Below, piece by piece: positions 52,049 to 60,674 of a DNA stretch of 64,000 bases (the first letter of the stretch is position 1; each line of letters starts with the position of its first letter). Source of the DNA: Alphaproteobacteria bacterium PA2 (GTDB lineage Bacteria; Pseudomonadota; Alphaproteobacteria; Caulobacterales; Caulobacteraceae). Where the stretch lies: NCBI GenBank assembly GCA_002256425.1, contig NKIZ01000001.1, forward strand, positions 2,949,001 through 3,013,000, read 5' to 3'. The notes under the pieces were generated by a model. It saw nothing but the letters and a program-made list of their open reading frames with translations, did not search any database and was not told the origin of the DNA. The position numbers and the translations under genes were made by a program.

Positions 52049-52998
52049 CCGATCGTCTCTTCCGATATCATCCACAGGCGGTCGGCATCCTCGGGGTCCA
52101 GGGCGTGGGGCATGACGCCGGCCATGGGCTCTTCGCCCCAGGGCAGGGCCTGGGCGAGGTTTTCAAGATAGAGGCCGCCGACGCCCTCCAGCTCCGGCCC
52201 GATGGCCGCCCAGACGCTGGTGGAGGCGCCCTGGGGCGGGGTCTTGAAGCCCTGGGCGATGACGCCCTCGTCATTCATCCAGCCCATGGCGATCATCTCC
52301 TCCCGGGGCAGATGGCGCTGCAGGGGGGTCATGATGCCGCCCGGCATGACGGCGTTGGCGGTAATCCCCAGCTCGGCGAACCGATCATGGAAACCGACCG
52401 CGAACAGGGAATTGGCCGTCTTGGACTGGCCATAGGACTCCCACTTGTCATAGGGCCGGGTGCGATAGTGGATGTCGTCCCAGTTGATGCCGCTGCGCCG
52501 GTGACCAATTGAGGACAGGCTGACCAGGCGGGCGCTGCGGCCTTCCTCTTCGCCATTCATCAGGGCCCGGACCAGACCGACGCTCAGGAGGAAGTGGCCG
52601 AAATGGTTGGTGCCGATCTGCATTTCCAGATCATTGGCCGTGTAGGTCTGGGGGCAGGCCATGACCCCGGCATTGTTGATCAGCACATTGAGGGGCCTGT
52701 CCCCCCACGTCCGGACAAAGGCGGCGACCGATGCCAGGTCCGACAGGTCCAGGGCGCCGACGCTGACCCGCTCGGCGCCGATCTGGCTGTTGATCTCCGC
52801 GGCGGCGTCCTCGCCGGCCTTGCGGTTGCGCACGGCGATCATCACCTCGGCGCCGGCAGCCGCCAGGGCGCGCGTGGTCTCGATGCCTATACCGGTCGCC
52901 CCGCCAGTGACGATCATGGTGCGACCTGACAGGTCATGGCCCTCGGCGATGTCTGCGGCGTCAGTAAAGGGGCTGAGGCCGGCGGTGATGCGGGTCAT
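52045..52998 (-). CDS. SDR oxidoreductase (retinol-dehydrogenase-like)
   Basis: A 317-residue short-chain dehydrogenase. Cofactor loop TMIVTGGATGIGIETTRAL, NNAG in VLINNAGVMACPQ, catalytic Ser in LVSLSSIGHRRSG and the Tyr-Lys pair in ESYGQSKTANSLF, with an N-terminal extension of about 25 residues before the Rossmann fold. The layout resembles WW-domain oxidoreductase / retinol dehydrogenase SDRs acting on lipophilic alcohols. AAGGA lies upstream of the ATG. It is 17 bases downstream of the MBL-fold gene, so the pair is an operon. Substrate unknown. Confidence 0.9.
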   Translation of the reverse strand: MTRITAGLSPFTDAADIAEGHDLSGRTMIVTGGATGIGIETTRALAAAGAEVMIAVRNRKAGEDAAAEINSQIGAERVSVGALDLSDLASVAAFVRTWGDRPLNVLINNAGVMACPQTYTANDLEMQIGTNHFGHFLLSVGLVRALMNGEEEGRSARLVSLSSIGHRRSGINWDDIHYRTRPYDKWESYGQSKTANSLFAVGFHDRFAELGITANAVMPGGIMTPLQRHLPREEMIAMGWMNDEGVIAQGFKTPPQGASTSVWAAIGPELEGVGGLYLENLAQALPWGEEPMAGVMPHALDPEDADRLWMISEETIG

Positions 52999-53015
52999 GG
53001 TGAAGTCCTTTGGGG

Positions 53016-54083
53016 TCAGGAGACGGTCTGATACCAGGCGACGCCCTGGTCATCTGTGGTTTTGATCATCTGACCGCGACTGATCAGACAGTTGATGTGG
53101 GCGAGGCTCTCGCCAGTGGCCATGCCCAGGACCCATTGGTCGATCTTGCGCCGGAACAGGACATGGAAAACGTCCACCGCCCGCTTGGGTTCGACGGCCA
53201 GCTTGGCCAGACGGTCCAGACCCCGTTCATGGCCGCCGATCAGGTGGTCAATCCGGGCGTAAAGGCCGTGGAAGGGGTCGTTGTGGGCGGGCAGGACCAG
53301 GACATCGTCCGGCACCTGGGTCTTGATGCGAGCCAGGGAAGTCAGCCAGTCCGTCAGGGGGTCGCCGGCCGGCTCGGTCGGAAACACCGACACATTGGAA
53401 GAGATCTTGGGCAGGATCTGGTCGCCGCTGATCAGCAGCTTCAGGTCCGGACAATAAAGGCAGGCATGCTCGGGTGAATGGCCGGATCCTACGACGATCT
53501 TCCAGACATGGGCGCCAATGCGGATTTCATCGCCGTCGGTCAGCCGGTGGAAGCTGTCAGGCAGGGCGTGAAGGCCGCGACCAAAACCACCGAACTTGGC
53601 CTTGTAGTTTTCCAGGGCGTCCTCGTCCCAGCCGGCGGCCTTGTAGAACTCTATGGCGTCGTCAGGGGCTTCGCGGCCTGTGTCCGCCGCCAGGGACCGG
53701 CACATCAGGAATTCCAGCCGGGTGATCCACAGACGGCAGTCGAACTTGCGGGTCAGCCAGCCGGCCATGCCGATATGGTCGGGATGCATGTGGGTGACAA
53801 AGACCCTGGAGACCTTCATGCCTGCCAGGGGCCCCGCGAAGGCCTTGCGCCAGGCCTGCTGGGTCTCGGTTCCACCCATGCCGGTATCGACAATGGCCCA
53901 GCCGTCCTCTTCCTCGATCGCCCACACATTGATGAAGGACAGGGCGCCGCCCAGCGGCATGCGCAGCCACTTGACGCCGGGTGCGACATCGATGGCCTCA
54001 CCCGTTTTGGGGCCCGCCTCGAAGGGATAGGTCAGCTTGGGACGGGGCGTGTCAGGGATCGGATTTTCAAAGCCGTCTCGCAT
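53016..54083 (-). CDS. MBL-fold metallohydrolase
   Basis: A 355-residue metallo-beta-lactamase-fold hydrolase. The metal motif HxHxDH is VFVTHMHPDHIGMAG near residue 105; later ligands are His in VVGSGHSPEHACLYC and Asp in LLISGDQILPKIS, with His in LVLPAHNDPFHG. The C-terminal 90 residues form a winged-helix-like extension (ARIDHLIGGHERGL). Overall it resembles the large MBL proteins next to fatty-acid or acyl-CoA genes, with thioesterase or lactonase activity possible. Perfect AAGGAGGG ribosome site. Probably co-transcribed with the downstream SDR gene. Confidence 0.9.
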   Translation of the reverse strand: MRDGFENPIPDTPRPKLTYPFEAGPKTGEAIDVAPGVKWLRMPLGGALSFINVWAIEEEDGWAIVDTGMGGTETQQAWRKAFAGPLAGMKVSRVFVTHMHPDHIGMAGWLTRKFDCRLWITRLEFLMCRSLAADTGREAPDDAIEFYKAAGWDEDALENYKAKFGGFGRGLHALPDSFHRLTDGDEIRIGAHVWKIVVGSGHSPEHACLYCPDLKLLISGDQILPKISSNVSVFPTEPAGDPLTDWLTSLARIKTQVPDDVLVLPAHNDPFHGLYARIDHLIGGHERGLDRLAKLAVEPKRAVDVFHVLFRRKIDQWVLGMATGESLAHINCLISRGQMIKTTDDQGVAWYQTVS

Positions 54084-54252
54084 GCGGACCCTCCTTTTCG
54101 TTGCGCCCCATTGTCGACTGTCGCGGCTCAGGGATCAAACATCCATTGCGCGCACCCCAAATCCATTCAGCCTGGGTTCACGGGGCGCTTGCTCAATGTA
54201 CGCCCTAGGGCTTATGGACGCCCGAAGGAACACATCCAGGAGAGACTCGATC

Positions 54253-55575
54253 ATGAGGCCACTAGGACTCGGCGCATTCGCCGCCCTCATCATCGCCGCG
54301 ATGATACCCGTCGCGGTGATGTCTGCAGCCAAGGCTCCCGAGGGGATCCCGGAAGCCGCGCGCAAGCAAGGCCTGGCTGAGGCTCCGGCCGTGGCCCAGG
54401 CCGCCGGCATCACCTGCCAGGTGGCCGACGCCCGCTTTGTCGGCAAGTCGACAGACGCCAAGACCAAGATCTCGACCTCCTACTACGAGATCGACTGCAA
54501 TCAGGGTCTGGGTTTCGTGCTGGCGAATGTCACGGGCTCCAAGCCCACCGCCTTCACCTGCATCGAGGCCAACACGCCCCAGCCGGACGGCAAGCCCTCG
54601 GCCCTGCCCTGCAAGCTGCCGGGCAATGCCGACCCCAAGGCTGACCTGGCGCCCCTGCTGGCCGCAGCAAAGACGGTCTGCACGCCTGAAGCCGCCCGCG
54701 GCATCGGCCAGAGCGCCAAGAACACCTTCCTGGAAATCGCCTGTCAGGGCGGCGTGGGTTATGTGATGCAGGCTGGCGCGCCGGCCAATCCGGACTCCCC
54801 GACTGTCGCCAGCGACTGCCTGATCTACGACAGCGCCGACGGCAACATCAAATGCACCCTGCACGACAAGGCCTATCGCCTGGCCGTCATGGATCAGTTC
54901 GTCACCGCCGCCAACAATGGCTGCGTGGCCAAGGACAAGCGCTATATCGGCCTGTCCCAGGCTGGCGCCACCTACTACGAAGCCGCCTGCACCGACGGTA
55001 AGGGCTATATCTACAAGGTCGAAAAGGGCGCCCTGGCTTCCGCCACCCCCTGCGAAAAGGCCGCCATGCTGCTCGGCGGCTGCGAACTGACCAACGCCAA
55101 GGAAGCTGAAACCGCCCAGGCTGGCCTCTACACCAAGCTGGCCCAGAAGGTCGGCTTTGACTGCCAGGTCTCCAAGTACGCGCCCTTCCCGTCTCCGGCC
55201 GGCAAGGACATTGTGGAACTGGCCTGCTCCAACCGTCCTGACGGCGGCGTCGGAATCTTCGGCGGCCCCAACGACAAGTCCAGCGTCATTGACTGCGCTC
55301 ACGCGCCGGTCGCCGGCTATCGCTGCAGCTTCACCCCGGAATCGGCCACCAATGGCCTGCTGACCGCGGACCTGAAGAAGCAGGGCAAGGCCTCCTGCGA
55401 CGTCTCCAAGTCCCGTCTGGTGGGCAAGACCGCCAAGGGCACGACCTATGTCGAGGTCGCCTGCTCCGACGGCCTGAAGGGCTATATCATCGAGTACAGC
55501 GCCGATCCGATCGCGCCGATCAGCACTGTGGGTTGCGCCTTCACCAAGGACTGCAAGCTGCCCGGCAACGTCTGA
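54253..55575 (+). CDS. Secreted protein with five four-cysteine repeats
   Basis: A 440-residue predicted periplasmic protein that I cannot match to a named family. Signal peptide about residues 1-26. The rest is five tandem repeats at about 53-140, 141-222, 223-301, 302-379 and 380-440. Each has exactly four cysteines in the same order (for example C55, C82, C103, C120 and C143, C164, C189, C201), a central strand like YYEIDC, FLEIAC, YYEAAC, IVELAC, YVEVAC, and a following G-x-G(Y/F). Twenty cysteines in total, none elsewhere, which suggests two disulfides per repeat. ATG at 54253 with AGGAG upstream; a longer open frame before it looks non-coding. A terminator follows. Confidence 0.85.
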   Translation: MRPLGLGAFAALIIAAMIPVAVMSAAKAPEGIPEAARKQGLAEAPAVAQAAGITCQVADARFVGKSTDAKTKISTSYYEIDCNQGLGFVLANVTGSKPTAFTCIEANTPQPDGKPSALPCKLPGNADPKADLAPLLAAAKTVCTPEAARGIGQSAKNTFLEIACQGGVGYVMQAGAPANPDSPTVASDCLIYDSADGNIKCTLHDKAYRLAVMDQFVTAANNGCVAKDKRYIGLSQAGATYYEAACTDGKGYIYKVEKGALASATPCEKAAMLLGGCELTNAKEAETAQAGLYTKLAQKVGFDCQVSKYAPFPSPAGKDIVELACSNRPDGGVGIFGGPNDKSSVIDCAHAPVAGYRCSFTPESATNGLLTADLKKQGKASCDVSKSRLVGKTAKGTTYVEVACSDGLKGYIIEYSADPIAPISTVGCAFTKDCKLPGNV

Positions 55576-55651
55576 GTTCAGCCTGCAACTGATCAGATCC
55601 GGCTCAACCGGGACCTGATCAGCCAGGACAGGACAAACCGGAACGAAACGG

Positions 55652-55683
55652 ACAGGCCCGCAGAGCAATCTGCGGGCCTGTTT
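55652..55683 (+). terminator. Strong intrinsic terminator
   Basis: A perfect 13-bp GC-rich stem (5' arm 55652-55664 starting ACAGGCCCGC, 3' arm 55669-55681) closes a GCAA tetraloop and is followed by a short T-rich stretch (TTTGCTTCT). It lies 76 bases after the stop of the cysteine-repeat gene and ends its transcript before the glycosylation operon. Confidence 0.88.
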
Positions 55684-55758
55684 GCTTCTGGGGGTGTCCC
55701 CGCCGAAGTCAGTTAACGGGCATTCAACAAATTTGACCGACTTCCTGAGGTTGCGCCT

Positions 55759-56868
55759 GTGCGCCTTTCGGAAAGTCCCAGTTCAATGACCGCGCCAGGC
55801 CCAGAGAGCGATCCCCCACCGGCACTTCCGGAGAGATCCATCGCAACCCTCGCAGAGGCGAGATCGAGCCTGGGAAAGGTCCGCAAGCACCCCCCATTTC
55901 TGCTCTATGGCGTCCTCCTGATGACGGGCGGCGTTGCAGCCGATCTCATCGGCGTTTCCCTCGGCCTGCCAAGGCTCCTGCTGAGCTTTAACCAGGGCCT
56001 GTCCCAGTTGCTCTACAACTGGCAGCTGGTGACAACCTGGTACAGCGGGGTTCCGATCGCCCTGGGCATGGCCTTGATCTTCATCGATCTGTTCATCCTG
56101 TTCGACAAGAAGCGCTATGGCTTGCCCCTGCGCCATGATCCGGTTGACGGCCAGCAGGTCACGGTCGTCCTTACGGCCTACAATGATCAGGACAGCATTG
56201 CCGAAGCCGTTCTGGACTTCAAAAACCATCCGCGGGTGGCCCGCGTCATCGTCGTCAGCAATAACAGTTCAGACCTGACGGCCGAGCGCGCCGAAGAAGC
56301 CGGCGCCATTGTCGTGAATGAAACATCCCCGGGTTACGGACGTTGCGTCTATCGCTGTCTGACCGAGAGCCTGAAATACACAGACACCCATCTGACCCTG
56401 CTGTGCGAAGGCGACCGGACCTTCCGGGCATACGACATCGAAAAATTCCTCGCCTACATACCCCATGCTGACATCGTCAACGGCACACGGACGACAGAGT
56501 CGCTGAGGGAACATGAAACCCAGCTGACCACCTTCATGTACTACGGAAACATGTTTGTCGGAAAACTGCTGGAGGCGAAGCACCTCGGACGCGGAACGCT
56601 TTCTGACGTCGGAACGACCTACAAGATCTTCAGAAACAACGCTCTCGGGATCCTCCTGCCCGCCTTGAATCCCAAGGTGAACCTTGAGTTCAATGCCCAC
56701 CTTCTGGACCAGGCCCTTGCGATCGGCGCTGTCGTGATCGAGTGCCCGATCTCGTTCCATCCCCGGGTTGGGGTCAGCAAGGGCGGCAATATCAACAACT
56801 GGCGGGGCTTTACCGTCGGACTTCGCATGATCGGCGGCATCACTTTCGGCTGGCCGGAGGCAAAATGA
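55759..56868 (+). CDS. GT2 glycosyltransferase, polyprenyl-phosphate sugar synthase-like
   Basis: A 369-residue glycosyltransferase with a hydrophobic N-terminal region (about residues 45-115, two or three membrane segments) and a GT-A domain (about 130-350): VTVVLTAYNDQDSIAEAV, VVSNNSSDLTAERAEEAGA, GYGRCVYRCL, CEGDRTFRAYDIEKFL as the metal site region, and GTTYKIFRN. The last parts resemble dolichyl-phosphate-mannose-synthase-type enzymes. I start at GTG at 55759 with GAGG eight bases upstream; an ATG at 55786 is the alternative. First of a three-gene operon. Confidence 0.87.
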   Translation: MRLSESPSSMTAPGPESDPPPALPERSIATLAEARSSLGKVRKHPPFLLYGVLLMTGGVAADLIGVSLGLPRLLLSFNQGLSQLLYNWQLVTTWYSGVPIALGMALIFIDLFILFDKKRYGLPLRHDPVDGQQVTVVLTAYNDQDSIAEAVLDFKNHPRVARVIVVSNNSSDLTAERAEEAGAIVVNETSPGYGRCVYRCLTESLKYTDTHLTLLCEGDRTFRAYDIEKFLAYIPHADIVNGTRTTESLREHETQLTTFMYYGNMFVGKLLEAKHLGRGTLSDVGTTYKIFRNNALGILLPALNPKVNLEFNAHLLDQALAIGAVVIECPISFHPRVGVSKGGNINNWRGFTVGLRMIGGITFGWPEAK

Positions 56869-57500
56869 CCGATGCCTATTTCGAGACACGCCTGACCTAC
56901 GACAATCGTCGGGCCGTGCTGTGGAAAGCCCTGTGGCGGTACTATTTCTCTCGGAAGATCCGGCCGGAAGACAGCGTCCTGGAGCTGGGCTGCGGCTACG
57001 GCGATTTCATCAACAATGTGAAGTGCGCCCGCCGGACGGCGGTTGACCTCTGGCCACAGTTTCCCGGCTATCTGGAAGCCGGTGTCCAGCCGGTCATTTC
57101 CTCTGTCACCGACCTGTCCCAGATCGAAAACGACTCTGTCGACTACGCCTTTGCCAGCAATCTGTTCGAGCACCTGACCGTGGCGGAGTGTGAAACGGTT
57201 CTGGCCCAGCTCAAGCTCAAGCTGAGGGCGGGAGGCCGGCTTACCCTGCTGCAACCGAACTACAGATATTGCAGCACCGAGTACTTCGACGACTATACCC
57301 ACGTCACCGTATGGTCCCACGTCAGCATCGGTGACTTCCTGGCGAAGAACGGCTTTCAGGTTCAGTCGCTCGTGCCGCGATTTCTGCCGCTCACACTCAA
57401 ATCCCGACTGCCTGTGAGCCAGTTCCTGATTGGCCTTTATCTGCTCTCCCCGGTGAAACTCCTGGCCAAGCAGATGCTCATCGAAGCGAAACTGCCATGA
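56865..57500 (+). CDS. Class I SAM-dependent methyltransferase
   Basis: A 211-residue methyltransferase of the Methyltransf_11 type. SAM motif I is VLELGCGYGDFINNV near residue 38; the post-I acidic residue is in AVDLWPQF; motif II lies in VDYAFASNLFEHLT; and RAGGRLTLLQPNYRY is motif III. The N-terminus (AYFETRLTYDNRRAVLWKALWRYYFSR) is aromatic-rich. The ATG overlaps the glycosyltransferase stop as ATGA with GGAGG upstream. Probably methylates a sugar or lipid-linked sugar made by its neighbours. Confidence 0.87.
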   Translation: MTDAYFETRLTYDNRRAVLWKALWRYYFSRKIRPEDSVLELGCGYGDFINNVKCARRTAVDLWPQFPGYLEAGVQPVISSVTDLSQIENDSVDYAFASNLFEHLTVAECETVLAQLKLKLRAGGRLTLLQPNYRYCSTEYFDDYTHVTVWSHVSIGDFLAKNGFQVQSLVPRFLPLTLKSRLPVSQFLIGLYLLSPVKLLAKQMLIEAKLP

Positions 57501-59041
57501 AGCCTGACTCGAGGCTTCTGAACATCACCGTCGCAGCCATAGCCTTACTGCCGATCTGCCTGTTTGCGCAGTATGCTTACGCCTGCATCCAGTTTCCCTA
57601 TTCAATTGATTATGCTGAAGGAATCCTGCTTGAGCAGGCCAGGCTGATATTCACGGCGCGCGCCTATGGCTCGATCGAGACCTGGCCGGCGATCGTCTTT
57701 CACTACACGCCGTTCTTCCACGCGGCCACAAATCTGATCTCCGGTGTGACAGGTCTGGACCTGCTCGCAACCGGTCGGGCCCTGTCCGCAGGCTTCACCA
57801 TCCTGCTCTGTGTGCTGGTCGGAAGACTGGCCATCATGGGGGATCGGGGGACGAGTCTTCCTGCCGACCGACTTTCCGCAGGCCTGATGGCGGCATGCGC
57901 GGCGATTTCAATTCCGGCGCTCTTCAACTGGAGCCCGCAGATGCATACCGACCTTGCCGCCCTCGGGCTCAGCGTCCTGGGCTTCTACCTGGCCATGGCC
58001 TCCCTGGAGAGGCCTCGCCTTGCTGTCCTGGCAGGCATTGTCTTCGTGTTGGCTGTCTACACCAAGCAGACCAGCATCGCTGCTCCTGCGGCGGGTTTCC
58101 TGACCCTGCTCTTCTACAGGCCGCGCACAGCGGTGGCTGGCATAGCCACTTCGGTGGTCCTGGGCGCTATAGCTCTCGTGGTTCTGGCCCTGGCCACGCA
58201 CGGCCGGTTCCTGCAGCACATCTTCTTCTACAACATGAACAGATACAGCCTCGAATGGCTGGTCCGGAATTCATCGGCCCTCCTGCTTTGCGCGCCGGTC
58301 GTTGTCGCAGGACTGCTCTATGTCCTGACCCAAATCTGGAGGACTGCCTTCTTTCAATCCAGGGGGGATGGTGGCCTGCTGTCGCGTCTGAAGTCCCTAG
58401 ACCCGATCCTTGCTGGCCTGTCGATCTATCTCCTGACCTCAGGCTTGATGATCCTGATGTGCGGAAAGTCCGGCGCGGGTCCCCACTACACGATGGAATT
58501 CGCCGTTGTCTGCGCCGTCATGTTCGGGCGCTACTTCCTTCAGGCAATCACGACCTCCCGCGCCAGCCAGGGGCTGGCGGCCAGGGCCATGGCCCTGGTG
58601 CTTGTCCTCGCCTTTGCCGGCCAGGTTGCCATCCTCGCAAGCTTCAAGAAGGATGCAAACCTGCTGCTCAGCCGGGAATATGTCGCTGAGCACGACGCCC
58701 TGTTCAACTTCATCAAGGCGACGGAAAAGCCCGTCATTTCCGATGAGATGGTCATGGTCGTGAAGAGCGGCAAGGACATTCAGTGGGAACCCGCGATATT
58801 TGCGGAGCTGGCGTCCAAAGGCATGTGGAGTGAAGCCCCGCTCATTGACCGGCTGAACCGGAAATATTTCGGGGCGATCGTCACCGCTGGCGATCACGGC
58901 AACTTCTACTTCGACGCCCGATATACGCCGACAGTCTACAAGGCGATGGCGGAGAACTACCCGGTCAAGCGCCAGTACTGGATATACACCGTCCACCTCC
59001 CCAGACCGATTTCAGACGCGGTCCCGGGACAGAAGCCGTAA
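57497..59041 (+). CDS. GT39-like polytopic glycosyltransferase
   Basis: A 514-residue membrane protein with about ten to twelve hydrophobic segments and a soluble C-terminal domain (about residues 395-514, containing ATEKPVISDEMVMVVKSGKDIQWEP). The first periplasmic loop carries an Asp-Tyr-Ala-Glu motif (SIDYAEGILLEQARL), the expected site of the metal-binding acidic residues in GT39/ArnT-type enzymes that use polyprenyl-phosphate sugars. With the upstream GT2 enzyme making such a donor and a methyltransferase between, the operon is likely a lipid- or protein-glycosylation unit. Overlaps the previous gene as ATGA. Confidence 0.85.
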   Translation: MKPDSRLLNITVAAIALLPICLFAQYAYACIQFPYSIDYAEGILLEQARLIFTARAYGSIETWPAIVFHYTPFFHAATNLISGVTGLDLLATGRALSAGFTILLCVLVGRLAIMGDRGTSLPADRLSAGLMAACAAISIPALFNWSPQMHTDLAALGLSVLGFYLAMASLERPRLAVLAGIVFVLAVYTKQTSIAAPAAGFLTLLFYRPRTAVAGIATSVVLGAIALVVLALATHGRFLQHIFFYNMNRYSLEWLVRNSSALLLCAPVVVAGLLYVLTQIWRTAFFQSRGDGGLLSRLKSLDPILAGLSIYLLTSGLMILMCGKSGAGPHYTMEFAVVCAVMFGRYFLQAITTSRASQGLAARAMALVLVLAFAGQVAILASFKKDANLLLSREYVAEHDALFNFIKATEKPVISDEMVMVVKSGKDIQWEPAIFAELASKGMWSEAPLIDRLNRKYFGAIVTAGDHGNFYFDARYTPTVYKAMAENYPVKRQYWIYTVHLPRPISDAVPGQKP

Positions 59042-59086
59042 CCTGTCCCGGCGCCCTGGTTGTCCAGGCGAGCGTGAGGCGGCGCC

Positions 59087-60628
59087 CTAGATCGCTGCCT
59101 CGATGAACTTCGGGCCCGGCTCCTTCATGGCCCGGGCGAAGGCGGCCTCGAACTGTTCGGCGGTCTCGCAGCGCACGGCGTCGACCCCCATACCCTTGGC
59201 CATGGCCACCCAGTCGATCTTGGGGTCTCCCAGGTCCAGCAGCTTGCTGGCCGACGGGCCGGGATTGCCGGAACCGGTGCGGCCCATTTCGATATTGAGG
59301 ATCCGGTAACTGTGGTTGGCGAAGACCACGACGGTGACGTCCAGCTTTTCCCGGGCCAGGGTCCACAGGGCCTGGACCGTATACATGCCGGCCCCGTCGC
59401 CGCTGAGGGCGACGACCTTCTGGTCGGGCTTTGCCACGGCCGCGCCGATGGACATGGGCAGGGCTATGCCGATGGCGCCGCCTGTGAGGGCAAGCACCTC
59501 ATGGGGCGCAGCGGTCAGACAGGGCACAGCCACCCCGCCGCCCGAGGTCACGGCGTCGTCGCAGATGATGGCGCCTTCGGGCAGGTGCCGGGCGATGGAC
59601 TGGCCGCAGGCCTGGGGGGTCAGGCCGCCGGTCGGGGCGGCTTCCGGCCGGCGCAGGGGCTGGACCGGACCAGTCGCCGGAGCGCCCAGGGCGTCGGCCA
59701 AGGCCTGAAGCCCCAGGGCGGCGTCTTCACTGCGGGCGCAGAGGGTCAGGGTTTCGCAGCCCTCAGGAACCAGCACGCTGGGCCGCTCGGGATAGGCGAA
59801 GAAGGCCACCGGCATGGTGGTGCCCGCATAGACCATCAGGTCGACACCCTCGAGGTCAGCCAGGGCCGCCTCCCCGAAATACTGCATGCGGCCGGGAACA
59901 TAGACCCCCGCGCCCCGGGCCTGACGGGAAACGAAGGTGTCAGCCAGAACCCGGATTCCGTGGGCCGCCAGGCGGCTGGCCTGGGCCAGGGCGGCCTCGC
60001 GACAGGCCTGGCCACCGATCAGCAGGACCGGCTTCTTCGCAGCGCGCAGGGCCCTGGCGACGGTGTCCACGGTGTCGGTAGCCGGTGCAGAACGGGTCGG
60101 GACCTGCGCCTTGACGGCGCCATTCTTCGTCTCGGTCCAGGCGGCGTCCGCCGGAAGGATCAGACTGATCGGGCCGCCGGGGGGGCCGTAGGTGGCGCTG
60201 ATAGCCTCGGCCGTAATGATCCCCACCGTGTCGGCAGTGTCGGCCGACTTCACCCAGATGGAGTTCGGCTTCACCAGGGTGGGAATGTCGGAGTTCAGCG
60301 GGGCGTCGTACTGGCGGTGATAGGTGGCGTGATCGCCGATCACGTTGACGATGGGGGTATAGGCCCGCCGGGCATTGTGCAGGTTGGCCAGACCGTTGCC
60401 ATAGCCGGGACCCAGGTGCAGCAGGGTGCAGGCTGGCACATCGGCCATCCGGCCATAGCCGTCAGCGGCGCCTGTCGCCACGCCTTCAAACAGGCAGAGC
60501 ACGGGCCGCATGGACGGCTGGCGGTCCAGGGCGCTGACGAACTGCATTTCGCTGGTGCCGGGATTGGCAAAGCAGGCGGTGACGCCATTGGTCACCAGGG
60601 TTTCGATCAGGGCGTCTGCGCCGTTCAT
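59087..60628 (-). CDS. TPP-dependent enzyme, acetolactate synthase/benzoylformate decarboxylase family
   Basis: A 513-residue thiamine-diphosphate enzyme with the usual PYR (about 1-165), middle (about 185-310) and PP (about 345-513) domains. The cofactor-activating glutamate is in LCLFEGVATGAADGYGRM near residue 49; the TPP-binding motif is ALSGDGAGMYTVQALWTLAREKL ending VVVFANHSYRIL (shown in two parts). The overall look is that of the small acetolactate-synthase-like / benzoylformate-decarboxylase-like proteins. ATG at 60628 with GGGAGG ten bases upstream. Third gene of an operon with LysR and feruloyl-CoA synthase, so a 2-oxo acid from aromatic metabolism is the likely substrate. Confidence 0.88.
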   Translation of the reverse strand: MNGADALIETLVTNGVTACFANPGTSEMQFVSALDRQPSMRPVLCLFEGVATGAADGYGRMADVPACTLLHLGPGYGNGLANLHNARRAYTPIVNVIGDHATYHRQYDAPLNSDIPTLVKPNSIWVKSADTADTVGIITAEAISATYGPPGGPISLILPADAAWTETKNGAVKAQVPTRSAPATDTVDTVARALRAAKKPVLLIGGQACREAALAQASRLAAHGIRVLADTFVSRQARGAGVYVPGRMQYFGEAALADLEGVDLMVYAGTTMPVAFFAYPERPSVLVPEGCETLTLCARSEDAALGLQALADALGAPATGPVQPLRRPEAAPTGGLTPQACGQSIARHLPEGAIICDDAVTSGGGVAVPCLTAAPHEVLALTGGAIGIALPMSIGAAVAKPDQKVVALSGDGAGMYTVQALWTLAREKLDVTVVVFANHSYRILNIEMGRTGSGNPGPSASKLLDLGDPKIDWVAMAKGMGVDAVRCETAEQFEAAFARAMKEPGPKFIEAAI

Positions 60629-60674
60629 GGTGTGTGGGCCTCCCAACCCGTCATTCCTTGGTCCTGGCCTCGGG

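Noticed and set aside
54262..55668. Minus-strand open frame of 468 codons
   Set aside because: Antisense to the cysteine-repeat gene, which has a signal peptide, ribosome site and regular repeats; the minus reading is a Gly/Leu/Val-rich shadow.
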